From positions 15,257,984 through 15,321,983 of the forward strand of contig NC_092564.1 of the NCBI RefSeq assembly GCF_037975245.1: DNA of 64,000 nt, written 5' to 3'. The notes under the pieces are model-generated. The model was not told where the DNA came from, did not search any database, and saw only the letters and a list, made by a program, of their open reading frames with translations. The translations under genes were made by a program, and so were the position numbers. Of the stretch, positions 61,071 to 64,000 are shown one piece after another. Within the stretch, counting starts at the first letter, position 1; the number at the start of each line of letters is the position of its first letter. This stretch comes from Apostichopus japonicus (lineage: Eukaryota > Echinodermata > Holothuroidea > Aspidochirotida > Stichopodidae).

Positions 61071-64000
61071 GTAAGATAAATTTTCACTTTTCCTTTTTTG
61101 CATTTTCACCTTTTTTTCACCTGTATTAATATAATACCTTCTTCTTCAGTTCCCAATCAACTTTGTGATTTTATACTCTGTTCATATCTTGTTATTGCAA
61201 TATTTCAATTATTTCTACTTTATTTGGCCTTCTTTAGAGTTAGATCTTTTGTTTGTTATGGTCAACGACCACAAAAAATTGTAATCCATATTTTCAAACA
61301 ATCATTTTAAAGCTGTTTATGTGGTGATAGTTTTTGTTCGTTGGTCATTAAAACCAGAGTCGCTATTATCGTTTGCCATTACTTTGGCACTGCTAATTAT
61401 TTTGTGATTTTAACGTGCTCGTGCCCGCTTTGTGTGTTTCCTTTAACCCTGTTTGCCATTGTTACTCTCTTTATTGTGCAGCCCAGTCACGATTTGTTGC
61501 ATAAAGCTGTATTCAGGAAAGGTTCTGTAAAAGGGAATCTGAAATATTTGTTTGCTTGTCCAAAAGAGGGAACAAACAGGAGATGCTTTTGTTGAGTTGT
61601 TAGTTTCATTGTCTTTACTAATAGGGGGGATTTCTAAGGTTTCTTTTAGTGAAGAGGGGAAGAGATACCAGCCTGATATTGCAATCACAATATGGTTGCT
61701 ATTAAAGTCCTAATGGAGAAATAGAATAGCAATATATATATATAACAGTAGTACTGTGGTGAAGGGGATTTTTTGCTTTGTTATCATATCAATGAGAAAG
61801 TTAAACATTATGGCATTTTGCACTGTGTTGAAACTTTTCAGTATAATTGTTCTGAAAGAAATCTGATGAAAAGCTGTTATTATTATTATTATTACCTGTC
61901 AGCCATTTTTTTTTTTTATAGAGGTCAATCTCTGACCCTACTTGGGTAAATTGCATTCTTTCTATAAAAGACACATGGATTTTTGGAAAATCTCTTGTAC
62001 CATGCAGGTATTAAATGGGGGCAATTGGAGGTCCTTTAAGTGCTAATGGGCTTGCTCACAGCATGGCATATCTTAGTTCCCCATCCCCCTCGCCACCCAA
62101 GCTTCCATCATCATGAATAAGGCAAGAGTTTCATCTACTAGACGACTTGGTAAAATCTAAGCAAGAGACTAGGGAAAGTTTGTCAGGTTAAACTGAATAT
62201 TGAAAATACTTCAACATTTCTGTCTTTTGTTTGCTACAGTCAAAGATTGGGTGACATGATGCATAGCCATGGGGGTGGGAGGTGGGGGGAAGGGGTGGGT
62301 GGATGGATGCCTATGCCCCAAATATTTGGCTGGCCCCCAAAAAATGATCATAAAGTTGTTGTTTGTTTCTGAAAATTGGTTCTGTCTGCCCCCCCTGGAA
62401 AAGCATTGGGCCTCCGTAATAAAAGAATCCTAGCAATGCCGCTGGAGGTTATCATCTGTCAAACAATGGTTGTTGTAGGTTTAGTTCTAGATATTTGTGC
62501 ATCTATTCCTATCATAATTTCACAAATGTAATTAGTTCCACCCACAGCTTCTTGGTTAACTCTTGTTTGTCGCTCTTTAAAAAAGTGTCGATGATGTCTG
62601 TCACGACGGGGGAAATTCTCCACCGTGTTGTATAGTCTCTCCTGTCGCTTAATTTGTTATGGTTAGGACTTGACAATGCTGTCATTTCTTAAGAAATTGT
62701 TACCTGTGGTGCTTAACTGAGGAGGATGTTTAGAAAACGTGCACCCATCTGTTAGGAATGTTTCTTGAGAATGTGTCGATGGGGGGGGGGGGAGGGGAGG
62801 GAGCTTGTTCTATGCAAAATACTTAGTAGTCATGATTAATTAGTCGTTGATGGTAACGAATGTCAGGAAACAAAAAAGTGACTTGACTTTTACGAGGTGA
62901 CTAAGATTAACACAAATTTGTTCAAGTTGTTTTGTAATTTGTAATGTTTAACAAATGATTTTCTAGGACAGACTGAATTGCAAAGTTGAAAATCCTCTTA
63001 ATAGCTTAATTGTTTCCACTGAAAGGTTAGTTCAAATAAAAAAAAAGATAAAAAAAAGGATTTTCTTCAAGACGTTCAATTACTATAAAATATTTTTCAA
63101 GTACGTGCTGGCAAAATTTTGCAAAGACCATATCAGAATGTGGTTGGCTGAGAATTTTAGCCCTTGACAGGTACTCTTACCATCAGCAAACCTTTAGTGT
63201 TATAGTTACTCTGCAAAATAGTGTCAGTTTTGTTTGAATCAAATTTCACTATTACTAACTTCTTATAAAACTAACTTTCATCTAGTGAAGAAAAAATCCA
63301 GGAGGAGGGTGTCATGGTGTTAAATATCTACTTATTCAAAGTCAAACATGGTAGGTTTGGAAAACTTTCCAACCAAACTCAACAAGCATGGTTCAGCAGT
63401 TGTCCTAAGCCTGTAATTTGATAGATCCCAGAGGCTGTGAAGAAGGTAGCTTAAATGCCACATCTTTTATTTTCTCTCTGCGACATTCCTCTAGTCAAAA
63501 CAACAGTTCCTTTGAAAGGTCTGTTGTAACTTCTGTGGTATTGTTTCATCTAAATTGAGAGTTCACAGTACAATGAACTGATCTACTAGGAATAAAGATT
63601 TAACCTGCCAGATGTTCCTATGGATGTGTCTTTATAGCCCATCAAAAGGGGATCTCTGGTTGTTCTAAGTTTGAAAAAAGTAGAAAACTACTCACTATCA
63701 TTTTACCTCAGTTGCTAAGCTAGTGCCAAGCTGAGGAGGAGGAGGAGATTAAAGGAATATATAGTTTCTTTGTGACAGTGCAGTATATTTTAGTTTCTAA
63801 ATGTTCTTATTTCAACAATGTTTGAACTGTTTCTGTCCTGCGGTTAACAAGTAGAAGGGAGGCAAATCCCTCTGCAACAATTTGGTAATTTATATCCAAG
63901 ATGATACTTCTCGGTATAAAGACACAATTTATTAAAACAGCTGCTCCTAACTTGTTGCGTGGAGGTCCGGAATTGTATGAAAGCAATTATCTCCCTCTCT
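61071..64000 (+). other. Semaphorin intron 3 (partial)
   Basis: The intron starts GTAAGA. I found no segment encoding the expected next sema stretch (the W.C....K..C..... Cys pattern) before the window ends, so the intron is at least 2.9 kb. It contains a TTA microsatellite (about 61877-61894), G-rich runs (60845-60860 just before exon 3, 62781-62800) and a decayed MITE-like segment at 62255-62445. Confidence 0.7.
62255..62445. mobile_element. Decayed MITE-like element
   Basis: The segment starts CATGATGCATAGCCATGGGG and ends CCTAGCAATGCCGCTG; the ends pair imperfectly (GCATAGCCA against GCATTGCTA). The interior is G- and C-rich (GGGGGTGGGAGGTGGGGGG, TGGCCCCCAAAAAA, CTGCCCCCCCTGG) like the other elements here. 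No target duplication was found, so the boundaries are uncertain. Confidence 0.4.

Overview
The window looks like animal nuclear DNA. It is AT-rich, has no densely packed ORFs, and is full of short non-autonomous DNA transposons, microsatellites and long poly-G/poly-C runs. One conserved gene begins in it and is split by introns of more than 10 kb. Repeat style, homopolymer-G runs and over-use of the palindrome TAGGCCTA suggest a marine invertebrate deuterostome, most likely an echinoderm and perhaps a sea cucumber. That placement is inference from general appearance, not from a marker gene.

The only protein-coding gene I can support is on the + strand: the 5' end of a semaphorin, closest in pattern to class 5 (SEMA5A/5B-like). 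Three coding exons (37656-37797, 49904-50006, 61025-61070) join in frame to give 97 residues. These are a signal peptide, a short N-terminal linker with one Cys, and the first part of the sema domain (core DYSQIVID...IIVGAKDTL...LSLQDLSPIQ). The introns are about 12.1 kb and 11.0 kb, with consensus GT/AG junctions. A third intron runs off the window end, so the rest of the sema domain and everything after it lies outside.

Layout: 1-37.5 kb holds no recognisable gene. It is a repeat landscape containing a palindromic 21-bp-unit element (3.9-4.9 kb), an inverted pair of about 370-bp elements flanking a CCATGG tandem array (7.4-8.7 kb), a dispersed fold-back family (16.1, 18.5, 21.3 and 26.0 kb, with a half copy at 50.6 kb), two related hAT-like copies (19.0 and 24.0 kb), a local duplication (27.8-28.3 kb) and a further hAT-like element (31.9 kb). 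From 37.5 kb to the end is the semaphorin gene. Its introns carry a clean hAT-like MITE with a perfect 8-bp target duplication (50.7-51.1 kb), more duplications and simple repeats.

No tRNA, rRNA, CRISPR or viral gene was recognised. Nothing here amounts to a new multi-gene system. The most notable items are the semaphorin gene start, the palindromic satellite-like element, the fold-back family whose ends carry a splice-donor consensus, and the TAGGCCTA enrichment.
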